A stretch of 64,000 bases of DNA from contig NC_092673.1 in NCBI RefSeq assembly GCF_964355755.1, positions 24,433,001 to 24,497,000 on the forward strand. Reading direction: 5' to 3'. Positions 12,701 through 24,085 of this stretch are shown here, piece by piece. Origin of the DNA: Antedon mediterranea. Lineage: Eukaryota; Echinodermata; Crinoidea; Comatulida; Antedonidae. Numbering within the stretch: position 1 is the first letter of the stretch; every line of letters begins with the position of its first letter. A model generated the notes under the pieces. The model ran no database searches and had not been told where the DNA came from. It worked only from the letters and a program-made list of their open reading frames with translations. A program made the translations under genes and the position numbers.

Positions 12701-15700
12701 AACTTTTTTTGTTACCAGGGGAGTTTCTGGTGTTCTGCACAAGGGAATATGAGCATGGGAATTCGGTTTATGAGTTCACGTAAACACGCTTGTAATTTGT
12801 GTTGACAATGCGATGACAGAGAGAGTAATGATTTCAGAACCGACATTTCATTAATTGTATATGTGTTTTGCATTACTACGCACTTTCACTAGCAGGCTAA
12901 ACCGACTAATGTCAAACCTAGTGTACCGTACTTCAAACCTTTCTTTCAATTATGTTCTTGTGATCTGTAGTTAGTTAATTTTATAGTTTAACCGGTTTTT
13001 TGGTTTTATAGTTTTCATTCTAGTTAAATCCATTTGATATTATCAATTAGATTTATGGTTTTATTATTTTATTGTTTCTATTTTATAAAAAAAAGTGAAA
13101 GAACCCATTTTTAAATAATATCATTAAGTGTATTTAAAATACACAATCAATCAAATACATCTTTGTCATGGGCCTAATCGATAACTTTTTAAAATTTAAA
13201 AAACCGACATAGAATTGTTTTATCATAGCTTTTTAAAAACCTCGTTCACAATTAAAATATCTAAATTCAAATTATTTACGACATGAGGATAGTAGTTTGA
13301 AGAAGTTTGAAAATGCATTAATTCATAGCTAAAGGAATGGGCAAGGTGAAAATTAATACAGATTAAAACAATAAAATCATAATAGGCCTACCTTGTAAAC
13401 ACGTAGCACCATTTTCACACGGATTACTTGCACATTCGTCGTCATCAGTTCCACAGTGTGACCCAGAATAACCTTTGACACATTCACAATGGTACCCGTT
13501 CACACGATCCAAACACGTTCCGCCATTTCTGCACGGAGATGATGAACATTCATTTATATTAACTTGACAGATCCTTCCACTGAAACCAACGGTGCATTCA
13601 CACGAGAAACGAGCAGATTCATCTATACATACTCCATCATTTAAGCAAGGATTCGATTCACACTCATTTGAATCCAACTCGCATAGTTCACCATGGAAAC
13701 CTTGAAGGCATGCACATGTGAACGAATTTACAGAGTCTACGCAGATGCCGCCATTTTGACACGGGCTAGATTCACATTCATCGATAAAACTTTCACACAA
13801 AACTCCAGTGAATCCAAAAGGACATGTACAGTAGAAGCTCCCAGGTACGTTTGTACATAAGCCTCCGTTCATACACGGTCTGATTACACACTCGTCAACA
13901 TCATTTGCGCATGATCTACCGGTAAATCCAAGCGAACATTTACATTGGAAGTCCGTTTCCTTGTTTATACATGTACCACCGTGTAAACACGGGTCTGGTG
14001 AACATCTATTAAGTGATATTTCACACGTCTTTCCTTTTAAACCATGTGGACATATGCAAACAAAACTTTCTAACAGGCTAACGCATGTACCGTTATTCAA
14101 ACATGGCATCACATGACAATAATCAATAGCAATGTCACATAGATCCCCGGTAAATCCTGGTAAGCAATCACAAGAAAACGCGTTTTTAAGATCGTTACAC
14201 GTTCCGTAAACGCATGGCCCACTTGAACATTCATTTGTATGCGTTCCGCAGTGTTTGCCCGTAAATCCAGGTGGACATTCGCAAATGTAATCGCCGATTT
14301 GGTCGACGCACGTAGCACCATTTCTGCATTGATCGCGTAGGCATTCGTTTATCTCGCTTTCGCACCACTGTCCAGTGTAACCCGTCTTGCATATACAACT
14401 AAATGATCCTTCATCCTGTTTAATACACGTTGATCCTTTTTGACACGGTTCTGCAGCGCACGGATCATAACTGTCAACATCACAATTTTTCCCGCCATAA
14501 TTCTGTGGACAGTTACATTCATAATCCCCTTCTAAATCCAAGCAGAGCCCATTATTTTTGCAAGGGTTACTTTCGCATTCGTTGAAATCATATTCACATG
14601 ATTTTCCATAGAAACCCAGCGGACATCTACATGCATAATCATTCAACAGGTCAACACATGTACCTCCATGACTACATGGATTTGGCAGACAATCATCCAC
14701 ATTGCGTTGACATCTAACTCCACGAAAACCGAACGAACACAGACAAGTAAACGAGTTCGTGCCATCTACACATAAAGCCCCATTCATACAGGGGTTACTT
14801 TTACATTCGTCTACTTGACTATCACAGTATTTTCCTTCGAATCCAACTGGACAAGAACATCGGAATCCACGTTTGCCTTCTACGCACTCTCCACCATTCT
14901 GACACGGGACGTCACCACATCGACTATCCAGCTTCTGATTGCAAGTGGTTCCTGACCAACCATCAATACATTCGCATTTAAAATAGTCAAGACCATCTGT
15001 ACAAATACCGCCATTCCTACATGGGTTTGAACTGCATTCATTCTTCGTACGTTCGCAAAATGTTCCTGTGGAAGATTTAAGTAAAGTAACAGCATGGAGA
15101 AATAAGTTAGGATCTCCATGGTAACAGTGACCACTATTGTAATATACTTTTAAAACTCTTACCAACAAGGAGGAAAATGTTTGTTCTTCATGTTACCAAT
15201 GAACTTCCTTCTATTTTCCCCAGGTTTTACTTAATGAATTGGCACAATACAGTACCATCTCTTTCTCACTCGTCATTACCAGGCGCAAACTTACCAATAA
15301 ACCCAGGTGAGCAGTGACAGAAGAACTTCCCTGCAAAACCTCTCTGGCACAGTCCGCCGTTCATGCATGGCTCGCTGGCGCACTCTTCCACCTCCTCCTC
15401 ACAGTGTTTACCCGAGTAACCAGGTAAACATAAACATCTGTAATCTCTGGTAAGATCCTACAAATCAAATATTCACAATTAAATCACCTTTTTAAAATTT
15501 GTAAAGCCCCTATTACAAGGGGAACCTCCGGGACACAATAAAATGGCCCCTAATTGGGAGTCGCCTATATCGGAGTTGGCTGATAACATAACATTATATC
15601 ATTTCTCAGGAAAAAATGTCCCCTTTAAGGTTGTCACCTGAATGTTATGTGTAAAAGTCCTACTATTATTGTTTTTGGCTGTGTATTTTACGAGGAAATG

Positions 15701-18700
15701 GTTACGTTCTGTTTTTGAGATAATAATTCACATGTTGGAATTTTCATAGAGGTACATTCGAGGTTTTATATATAGGCCTAGATTCCGAAGAAAAAGTATA
15801 TTTGCACCCCAGGCAACACATGAGAAAATTGATAACAAATACATTTCGACTTACTTGACAGTTTGCACCATTTTTACAAGGATTTGGTAAACACTCATTT
15901 ATATCTGCAAAATAGAAAAGTTTTTGGCAGGCCTTGTTAACAAAAGTAATATTTATTAACCAATAAATAAGATAGGAGAGTTCATTTAGAGTCTTTCTAT
16001 TCTGGTGAATATTTTATAATAACAAAATTATTATATTGTCGTCTTATATGCCGGTTGTTAACCTTGCAACAATAAATAGGCTACATGCCCGGTTACATTT
16101 TTAATCAATCTTTCATCATGATTTTTATGGTTTTTAGACATAGGCTTATATTTGTGGAGAGATGTTTGTATAAACTTCTTCTGAGAAAGTACTAAAACCA
16201 TGTGAAAATGACTCATGCAAATTGTATAATAGAATTATTCCACAATCGAAACACAAACTTCGTTAAAATGTATTATTTCCTTACACATGCTTAAGAATTC
16301 AACAGAGCAAATTAATGTTGTCTGTATACATTGCATATACAGCAACACTCGGCACAGACACGTCTATTTTCCCTAATGAGAACAAGCCTAATGTGCTTGA
16401 TACAGCTAGTGCTATGAATTAAGATAATGAAATAAACCCGCTGTATTGTAATGTTTGATTTTATTTTATTAAAAAGTGACTAATCGCTTTGATATCATTT
16501 GTCTGAAACAACGTTTGTGTAATCGCCTACGGACGAGTAGTCAAAAAATAATTAAAATACACCCCACTAGGCAAATGATATTAGTCATAATGTGTATTAG
16601 TTTTGTCATAATTCTGTGTTTGTTTAGGAAGTTCTGGTATTTTTGGGAAAATATGTCTGTAATCGTTAGGATGATTACAGATATAATAAAATATCCTCCA
16701 CGGTTAAAATTATGTATGTGGTATATCTGGCTTACATTTTTTTTTTGTATTAAGAACCATCCGCATTTTTTAGGCCTAGAATGTGTCTTTCAAGATCATA
16801 GCATCTATATCTGTCATTACATGAAACAAAGTCATTTTCTACGATGTCTATCAGCGACAGAAAAGTTCAACTCCCATGAGTGCCTCTTCTTTGTTTAAAA
16901 TGTCAACGACTTTTGGTGTAAAAATAGAACCTTGAAGAAAACGTCTTAAAAGATAGTTACAACCCCTCTTCGTATGTTTATAATTTGGCTTAAGCCTAAT
17001 ATAAATACATTATAAGCCCAGTGCCGTAGGAGAGCCTCATTGGGTTAATCTTTCAAGATAATGCTTTATCTGTTCTATCTTTAGACCACATGGAAAGTTT
17101 GGTGTATTACGCGCCTATATTCATGATATTAAGTTGGAGATATTTCGAAAATATTTTAGAGGATTGGACGAGATATAATGGACATTTAAGTGCACTCAAG
17201 TTATTGAAACAAATGAGCGATTCGTCTTACGGTTCCGTAAAATATTACACAGCATTTGTAAGAAGGGTGATGGTTAATATAGGCCACTTATGTAATTTTG
17301 AGTAATTTTTAAAAGCAAAATTCAAGCTATTTAGTGTCTTTAGGGTGTAAAATAATTAACAAAAATATGTTGCCATTTTTCTAAAAAATCTTTAGGGCTA
17401 ATGCCATATGAGTTCTATACTATAAACCTTACATAAACCTACATGCAACAGTATTCATCCATTTTGAATCTCAAAATGGCCGCCATTTGAGAAAAGGGTT
17501 AAAATCTACTTAAAAATTGTGTAGGCCTACTGTTAAATGACATATAGGTTTAAATCACATCTAATGATTAGGTAGCGATATGATTGTCTCCCATCAGTAA
17601 TACAGTTTGTTTTTTTATATTAATTATTATTTCCACATTAAATCCATAAAAAGAGTGGATCTATACTTTCGAAAATTTCGAAGGCTTACACACCACAGAG
17701 AGGAAAAACACAAAAACAAAGTCTATATGAGGTTACTCACCAGGAATGCGATGTCTTCCTTTTAAACTATTTGACGTTTTTTTCTGAAAATATAATAACA
17801 ACATGCATTTTCTTATTTGTGTTGACTGATTGATTTGCTGAGCAGTATCGTACCGTAATCGTTATATTGCAGTAGGCCTACTTATCGATCATTAACAGAC
17901 TATTAATTTTAATATTATATATATTTTTTAAAACTTATGATTTAAAAAAAAGACAACGAAAAAACTGAACATTTGACATTTGAAAGGCTTACTATGACCT
18001 CCCACAAGTGGAGCAAAAAATTACAAGATTAATAAGTAAAGATTATTAAGGATATGTTACGTAATTAAATTTCAAATAACAAGACATTTTAATTATTTTA
18101 CATAGTTTTAAATACGCTTATATTGCTTTATCAGATATACGATAAGATGTAACCTATTTGTTAGACGCATGGGAAGCCAATGTTTTGTTTAGTGATTTTA
18201 AACAGGTAATTTTTAAATGGGTTACAGGTGCTGATAAATAAAACTTTCTTTTTTATTCCAGTTCGATGACTTGATTTTCATAAAACAGTATAGGCATAAA
18301 AGGCGGTCCTACTACTGTAATATCATGTGTAAAGTATTAGGTAAAGTTATTTTATAGTAAGATGAGTGTATTAAATTTAGACTTGCAAATTACGCCCTCT
18401 CTAAAACTTTGGTTAACTAAAATAAAAATCAGTTACATGTAATATTGTTGTCGAAAAATAGAAATAGCATCTGTTTTTGTGCAGTCACGCCCTGAGGATT
18501 GAGCAACCATTCCCCCAGCTTCCCCTGATTATAGTAACCTGACACATGTCCTCTGGTTGCGACACAATCCATTTAATTAGTATTAGGTCTCACACAAACC
18601 TATTATGTGGAAAGTGTATCGAGTTTAAATTACCTAAAAAGTACTACTAGTATTTATATTGTCTAATCTGTACATACTTACCCTATTTGTCCTATGCCAT

Positions 18701-18795
18701 GAGCCTAATGTCCCGGAAGCAAAGTAGAGGACAATACAACTAATTATAAAAATACACGAACTTGAAGTTGGTGTTTTTAATCGTACAGCAACCAT
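6715..18795 (-). CDS. Secreted protein of 35 tandem EGF-like domains (fibropellin/Notch-type repeats), nine coding exons, complete
   Basis: Spliced coding sequence, in order of translation: 18795-18682, 17783-17741, 15904-15855, 15457-15295, 15065-13392, 9743-9628, 9195-8940, 8769-7054, 6758-6715. All boundaries are GT-AG, phases agree, and the total is 4,176 bases (1,391 residues plus TGA). Residues 1-38 carry a signal peptide, 39-52 are basic, and 35 EGF-like domains run from about residue 53 to 1385. Each has the six-cysteine pattern, usually opening as (D/N)EC..NPC.NGG.C and closing as C.C..GF.G..C. Many have the D.(D/N)EC calcium-binding start and the C.(D/N)....(F/Y).C.C hydroxylation motif. 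No transmembrane segment, LamG, CUB, avidin-like or other module is visible, so it is probably an extracellular-matrix or egg-envelope-type protein, by analogy with fibropellins. Every EGF domain is completed across the joins, so no exon appears to be missing. Orthology to a named gene is not established. Confidence 0.88.
7054..8769 (-). CDS. EGF-repeat gene, exon 8 (about 15 EGF domains without an intron)
   Basis: A 1,716-base exon (acceptor TTCGCCAG, donor GTACGA, phase 1 to phase 1), residues 806-1377. It starts GYHGLTC, completing EGF 20, then carries EGF 21 to 35, the last interrupted after CRNG. Most repeats have the calcium-binding D(I/V)(N/D)EC opening. Codons read past the donor soon meet a stop, so the join to exon 9 is needed. 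Confidence 0.95.
8940..9195 (-). CDS. EGF-repeat gene, exon 7
   Basis: A 256-base exon between TTTAACAG and GTTAGT, residues 721-805. It completes EGF 18 and encodes EGF 19 ([14 protein letters not shown]) and most of EGF 20 ([13 protein letters not shown]), ending in phase 1. Confidence 0.94.
9337..9459 (+). mobile_element. hAT-like MITE, internally deleted copy (family B)
   Basis: Starts CAGTGACGTAACGGCTATGA and ends GAGTTACGTCACTG, flanked on both sides by the exact 8-bp sequence GGTGCTGG. An 8-bp target duplication is diagnostic of hAT elements. It lies in the intron between exons 7 and 6 of the EGF-repeat gene. Confidence 0.85.
9628..9743 (-). CDS. EGF-repeat gene, exon 6
   Basis: A 116-base exon between TTCCACAG and GTAAGT. 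It reads [14 protein letters not shown], finishing EGF 17, then [17 protein letters not shown], starting EGF 18. It enters in phase 1 and leaves in phase 0. Confidence 0.93.
10541..10871. mobile_element. Palindromic MITE family A, two abutting partial copies
   Basis: 10541-10640 carries the right half (AAATATGGTAGTGAT, CATCATCATGTCCATAT, TTTGATAGTGTAGAC). A second copy from about 10692 to 10871 runs AAAGCTC to GATAGTGTAGACAGAGCTT. Intronic to the EGF-repeat gene. Confidence 0.75.
11410..11543. mobile_element. Palindromic MITE family A copy
   Basis: Starts AGCTCTGGCTACACTATCAA and ends TTTGATAGTGTAGGCAGCT, with AAATATGGTAGTGATATGAC inside. It lies directly left of the full-length hAT-like MITE. 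Confidence 0.8.
11556..11755 (+). mobile_element. hAT-like MITE, full-length copy (family B)
   Basis: Starts CAGTGGCGTAACGGC and ends GCGTTACGCCACTG, flanked by CATACACA and CATACACG (7 of 8 bases match). It is 200 bp with no coding capacity and lies in an intron of the EGF-repeat gene. Confidence 0.85.
13392..15065 (-). CDS. EGF-repeat gene, exon 5 (about 15 EGF domains without an intron)
   Basis: A 1,674-base exon (acceptor TTCCACAG at the high end, donor GTAGGC at the low end, phase 1 to phase 1) covering residues 124-682. It holds the end of EGF 2 and the openings of EGF 3 to 17. One domain is short ([13 protein letters not shown]) and one contains an extra acidic stretch (DPCAAEPC with [11 protein letters not shown]). 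The frame is intact throughout. Confidence 0.96.
15295..15457 (-). CDS. EGF-repeat gene, exon 4
   Basis: A 163-base exon completing EGF 1 and encoding most of EGF 2 ([14 protein letters not shown] onward). Acceptor TTTGTAG, donor GTAAGT; it leaves in phase 1 and joins exon 5 to restore CSPGFIGTFCE. Confidence 0.92.
15855..15904 (-). CDS. EGF-repeat gene, exon 3
   Basis: A 50-base exon between TTTTGCAG and GTAAGT. Joined to the G from exon 2 it reads [17 protein letters not shown], the first half of EGF domain 1. It enters in phase 1 and leaves in phase 0. Confidence 0.88.
17741..17783 (-). CDS. EGF-repeat gene, exon 2 (basic linker)
   Basis: A 43-base exon between an acceptor (TTTTCAG) and a donor (GTGAGT). 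It enters in phase 0 and leaves in phase 1, which is what is needed to join exon 1 to the first EGF exon. It encodes [14 protein letters not shown], a basic linker that could hold a proprotein-convertase site (KGRHR); that site is an inference. Confidence 0.65.
18682..18795 (-). CDS. EGF-repeat gene, exon 1 (signal peptide)
   Basis: The ATG lies at 18795-18793 in a good context (A at -3, G at +4), with an in-frame TAA about 50 bases upstream and no other ATG between. The 38 codons give a short basic start followed by a hydrophobic core ([13 protein letters not shown]) and small residues (SGTLGS) suited to signal peptidase. The exon ends AATAGG before GTAAGT, phase 0. It is too short to stand out as an open frame. 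Its assignment rests on strand, phase match with the next exon and the signal-peptide character. Confidence 0.72.
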
Positions 18796-19846
18796 CTTAC
18801 AAAGTAATTTGTTAAAAAATCCATAAAGACGAACAAATAATTAAATTTACTCAATTAAAGACACTGTTAGCAAAGAATCCATTGTTTTTTTTATTTATCC
18901 GATTGTTAAAGCAATTAAATTGTAAACAAACTGTCATGTAATGTCCTAGCTCAATAGTAGAAAGTTTCTGCCTAAAGTTAATATTTTCAATGAAAGCAGA
19001 CAACGTGTTGATAACTCCGCCCATAAACAGCTCATATTGTTGATATATCCATACGCGTCAGAATTGTTTAGTATCTTGTGTAATCACGCGTGTGAATCTG
19101 CTGACAAATCAATGATCCAATAAAATAGTTCCAGGTGTGTACAGATACACTTTTACTTAGTTTTAATTCCAAAGTTGTAATATAGGTTAATCGAAGGTGT
19201 TCAGCGGGTCAAAAGTTAACTGTGAGGTCATAAATTCCGACGGTGTATCTAGCTGAAAAAAATAATAATTAAGACGCATTTTGTTATTCGTGTATTGAGT
19301 GATTATCTAGACGTTCTAATAACTTTCGACACATTCATTACACCTCTGCTTGCCCGTTGGCGGCAGTGCCTCTATGCTGTCTGTTTAATGAATAGTCTGC
19401 TAGTATTAAAACGGAACCAGACGGACGAGAATAAACAAACCCAATAAAACCGCTATGCAATAGTCTTTATTTTAAACTATTCTACAAGAAAAAAAGAATA
19501 GACTTTGTTCAGTAGGGGGTCAAAATGAATCAAGTCGAGTGTCATTGTTAACCTTTCAGCCTCTTTTCTTGTAAGGAATTTTTCAATTACAAAGTAAAGT
19601 CCCAAATGATTATTGTTTGTAGACCTACTGTATATTATAGGACCTACTGTTTACAAATAGGCCTAATATTATTCAGTACATTCCGTTTAAATTGTAACAT
19701 TACATTGTTCACTTTCTTCTAACTATAACATCGTTTTTAAATGACATGTAATTAGTTAGGCCTATATGAACTGCAATTCATTCTAATTACCAAACTTCCT
19801 GTAACAAAACGTATTAAAATATAGCCAAGGAAAACTGAAAATTCTG

Positions 19847-20010
19847 TCTGACACGATTCGAAAGACATTCCATATCAGGAATGAACCCGATTAATCGTTG
19901 TCTAGATGGAGGCCAGTTTGTTACAAATAAGCCGTCAATTTCAGATATTGCTGCTGCGCAAATCATCATTTTATGCGCCGGGCTTAACAGCGAAACGACT
20001 TGCTGAAATA
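19847..20010 (-). other. Unexplained open stretch, 5' of the EGF-repeat gene
   Basis: On the minus strand an acceptor-like ATATTTCAG is followed by about 60 open codons (QVVSLLSPAHKMMICAAAIS, EIDGLFVTNWPPSRQRLIGF and more) ending in TAA. It is richer in GC than its surroundings. I do not recognise the peptide; it may be chance, a conserved non-coding element or an exon of an unseen gene. Confidence 0.15.
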
Positions 20011-22072
20011 TTATAGTTTGGCCTATAGGCCTACATAATATAATAAAATTAACATACCTCGTTAACTTAACCGCTGTGTTTCGTTAAGTATAAAGTAACC
20101 AGGAGAGTGTAGGTATAATATCATAATAACTTCATGCAAATAGTAATACTGTTTAAAAGAGTATTTTCTGTATGTTTTATCAATCATAATTGTTTAGGCC
20201 TATATTGTATTTTGGACACAACAAAGTGTCCCCTGAATAGAAATGTCCTCGAAAGATGAGTATGCTACTGTATGATAGTTTATAGTATATTTTGTATTCC
20301 GAATGTTAGTAGGCCTACAGCTTATTAAACTACAATTAGTCTTAATCATGGATGAAATAAAGACCTAGTGTGAACATAAACTTATTCATTGGGTTGATTG
20401 ACATAAGAAGTGGGGCTCACTACGCTGTTTACACGAGATGCATAACATTATTTCCGATCATAGGAAGTGTCTGCCAATTTCTTATTTACATTTTCCACAA
20501 TATTGTTTAAACGCAGGTGTATTATTTGATGGTACATTATCCAGATTTCCATTCCATGTGAACATGTACACGCGACGATGATGTGAACACATGACATCGT
20601 GTGAACGCATACACAAATACAAAGACAAACGGAAGCCCAAGTGAATTCATAAAAACAATTCTCTAAGCCTACCTAGATTTATTTTACATCTTCCCGAGTT
20701 ATTGCAAGCCTCGAACTCCCTATATCATTATTTGATATTAGACCTATCGCAGTTTAGTTCAGTTGTTAAAACAATTTATAATACGAAATTATGTATGGGG
20801 TCTACCTCCTTGACTAGACCTGCCCTGTGACTTATACCTGGCTATACTCGCATTATAACTCAAGTTCAACCTTATAAGCAGCTGTATAAGGAGATTTTAA
20901 TTGATACAGGAAAAATCGTATTTTATACAAAAAACATTATACGACATTTGACATTGCGGAAAGCCTATTACATAATAATGCAGTCTGTTGCTTTAGTTTA
21001 TCGCAAACACTGGCGTTGCTAATAATATATAGCATAAACTCAACATCAAAGAAGAAAAGTTTAAATGAAAATAAGTTAAATTGAATAAATATATTTACCA
21101 AAGTACCAAAACTCGTCGTGTAAGTTTCAGGTATATATGTGTTTAAATAGTTAATTACAGTTAAGAAAGAGTTTATGATAATCCTATCAACATTCTCCAA
21201 TGAGATATGATGATTATTTAGTGGATATATTGAGAAAAAAAAATGTTGATTCCTCCATAGTGGATGAGAGACCAATCAGGAGACCTTCAAGTGTTTGTTT
21301 TAAACATTTAAGCATAAGAAATACCAAAATATAACCAACAATTTATTTTATTACTTTAGGTCTACTGTATTGAGAGTTTGCTGTCAGTTTGTGGATTTCC
21401 TTGTCAATGATATCGACTGGATTTGGCCTTTTTCGTTTTTCTTTTCTTTTTTTTTGTAAAAGAGGAAATTTAATACTGAATTAAATATGTTACGATTGCG
21501 TATAGACACAGGTCAAATATGTCTACATGGAGTTAATTGAACTAGGGAACCAAACGTTTTAACTTTAAAATCAGGTACCGGTACGCTAATAGGACCTAAG
21601 TATGTATAGCATTACAGAAGTTTTAAAAAACAGGTGAATGTTGTGGTTTTTGATTTATTCTCTCAAAGAAATTTACATAAATTTGGAATTGTATTTTAAA
21701 AATATTCTGATGTATCGACGCGCTGAATATACTGTAGTTTACAATAGTTTACAAAATATTATCAATGTCCTTGTTAACGCCACTAACTGAATTAATAATT
21801 AGTTTAATTTTTAAGTCTACCAATCTTTTATAAAATAAAACCATTAAAGTACACGTTGAAACAAAGTATTAAAATGCCTACAATTAATAAAAATGTAAAT
21901 TAAAATAATACAATTATGTTTTTTCAATGTCTACTCTTTAAATCAAATTGTGTTCCATATGCCATAGAAAAATAAAAACCAAATTAACATAATATAACTA
22001 CCTGTAGGCCTATAACCTAGATTTGATTAAACAGGCTTACGCTAACATACTGCACCTTGAAAAAGACCGATT

Positions 22073-22092
22073 CCCCCCCCCCCCCCTTCCCC
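22073..22092. repeat. Poly-C tract
   Basis: A run of about 13-14 C followed by TTCCCC, unusual in this AT-rich sequence. Its true length is likely to vary and to be hard to sequence. Confidence 0.8.
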
Positions 22093-23756
22093 TTCGTAAG
22101 ATAGAAATATCAATACACTCACCAGATTTAATTATGTGTTATTTGACTGTATTAATCATCCAAAAGCAACAATATTATTCCTTCTTCTAAATGTCTTCCC
22201 ACGCTTAATGTCTCAACCTATTCCTCTGTCATTCAGACAGAAGTGTTTCCATAAACTGTATCAAATTCAAAACTTTCCAGTAAATATGACGTCATGCCAC
22301 GTGCTCGTCATGGTTCAATGAAGGTTCAGTATGAATTTGAGTGGAAAAGGGAGTAACGTTTCTCTTTCTGAAGTTATCTTCTAAAATAATTACTGATCTG
22401 AATATGGTGTCCGGTCTTTTAGGCCCATAAAAAAAGTGATATAATAAAGATTTTCCTTGAATTGCAATATGTCTGCGTTTGTTCTTAACTTGAATTTGGC
22501 AATCGAGGAAATTAAAAATTACTTTATAAATAATACTGTAGTACTTTGTTTTCTCCAATAAGTGCATTTACTGTACATTTTCTATTATTGTCATATTCAA
22601 TATACATTGACGTAACAATGAAGAATCCCTCCTTTGCTGCGAAACGAATAAGAGGAAATCATTATGTTTTAAAACCCTGTCACGTCCAGACCCAGCACAT
22701 TTTAAAATGGTATAATCTGCATGCAAGACATGACATAAACGTTTAACTATTTTTTAAATACACAGGCCTTCCGTGTTCTGCCATAACATTATTGTAATAT
22801 TACATCACATGATAGAGTAGCAAAATATTGATTTATCTATTACTTTTGTTTTTTTTTTAATCCGAACTTTCGGTTTAGAACAATTATTATTATTTAAACG
22901 CTGTATGAAAATGCACTATATAAAATTTAAACGAGCTTATATATGTGACGTAGGCCCTATACATATAAATAGAACCCCTTCCCATAGAACGGGGAAATAC
23001 CGTATCTATGTTTTAACACAACACTTCAGCGAGCCTATCCAGAAGACACCCCAAAGGGAAGTACACCTTTTTGAGTCATGTACTCATAATAGTGGTTTCT
23101 TACAATAAGTTTATACGGGTGAGTGAATTTCACATGTTTAACCACGCTTTCTGCAAAAATATAACTATAATTTTGAGCCAATAATTATCAGAAATTTAAA
23201 AAAAACCTCTTCGCTTGTCAGTTATACATAATTATCATTAAAACTTGGATAATAACCTTTATAAACAAATTAGACCTATTTGAAAGTCATGTTCTGCTAA
23301 AACAGACATGTAATTATTACACGATATATGCTGCCCGATAAGTTTCCGTTTTCTCTAATTAACACTATTTTTACTCCTTAACTTGCCCGCCTTAATTATT
23401 TATCCAAGCAGACAGGATCCGAAGGTAGTCTGACTAGTGCATTTTGTTTCATTTTTACAACTTTTAAATAGAATACTTGACTATATTCTCGATAAGAACA
23501 ACTCCCAGTCCACACAGCTATGAGTACCTGGTTAAAAAAAATAGTAGGGAGTAGGGGTAAGGGAAGTGTTCATCCCACAACAACATAATGTACAATAGGC
23601 CTACTTTACACGTTCAGAATAAAACTGGATCTTAGCATTTTTCGTATTCGTATTTAATGTTATATCTTGGGATGGGTCAAACTTTCTTTATAATATGACC
23701 CTTCCCCCACATGATTACTTCACTGTATTTATTATCCTGTATATTATTGTGTATTG

Positions 23757-24085
23757 TAGAGTGGAGCTGTGGCTTGGTGGTTATGATGCTTGGCTACCAA
23801 TCTAAGGGTCCTGGGTTCAAGTCCTGTCATATGTCAGGGTTTTTTTCTCATGACAATTTACAACTCCACTCCCAAAGACTTATAATAAGTCTTTGTCTAT
23901 GTAGAGCATCTTGTGTATATGTTTGTCTTATATGTTCTAGTGCAGTATTTGGAGAGCCATCTCGATAGTGCTTTGCACTCCTGGCAATCCTCAGGGTGCT
24001 GCACCGATGTATTGTCATGTATTGTTGTGCCTGAAAATTGAATAAAAAAAAATATAAAAAATAAAATAAATAAAATTGAATTGAA
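23757..24085 (+). mobile_element. tRNA-derived SINE (family 2)
   Basis: The head has an A box (TGTGGCTTGGTGGTTATGAT) and a B box (GGGTTCAAGTCC) at tRNA-like spacing. The body runs to CTCAGGGTGCTGCACCGATG and ATTGTTGTGCCTGAAAATTG, ending in an A-rich tail and TTGAATTGAAT. That tail resembles the LINE tail at 41805-41827, suggesting shared 3' recognition by a LINE reverse transcriptase. Confidence 0.72.

Larger units (their letters stand above)
9744..13391 (-). other. Largest EGF-gene intron (3.6 kb)
   Basis: Holds palindromic MITE copies at 10541-10871 and 11410-11543 and a hAT-like MITE at 11556-11755. No missing exon is implied, since the EGF domain closes correctly across it. Confidence 0.75.
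18796..23756. other. 5' flank of the EGF-repeat gene; no gene seen
   Basis: About 5 kb with many AGGCCTA words, a poly-C tract (22073) and one unexplained open stretch (19847-20010). The promoter of the EGF-repeat gene should lie near 18850-19500, but no TATA box or initiator is convincing. Confidence 0.5.

Noticed and set aside
16476-16898. 140-codon plus-strand open frame in an EGF-gene intron region
   Set aside because: Composition is that of AT-rich non-coding DNA; it shows no domain, good start context or splice partner, and it lies within the intron of a gene on the other strand.
17090-17305. 71-codon plus-strand frame ([16 protein letters not shown]...)
   Set aside because: No recognised domain and no splice or repeat support; length is within chance expectation.
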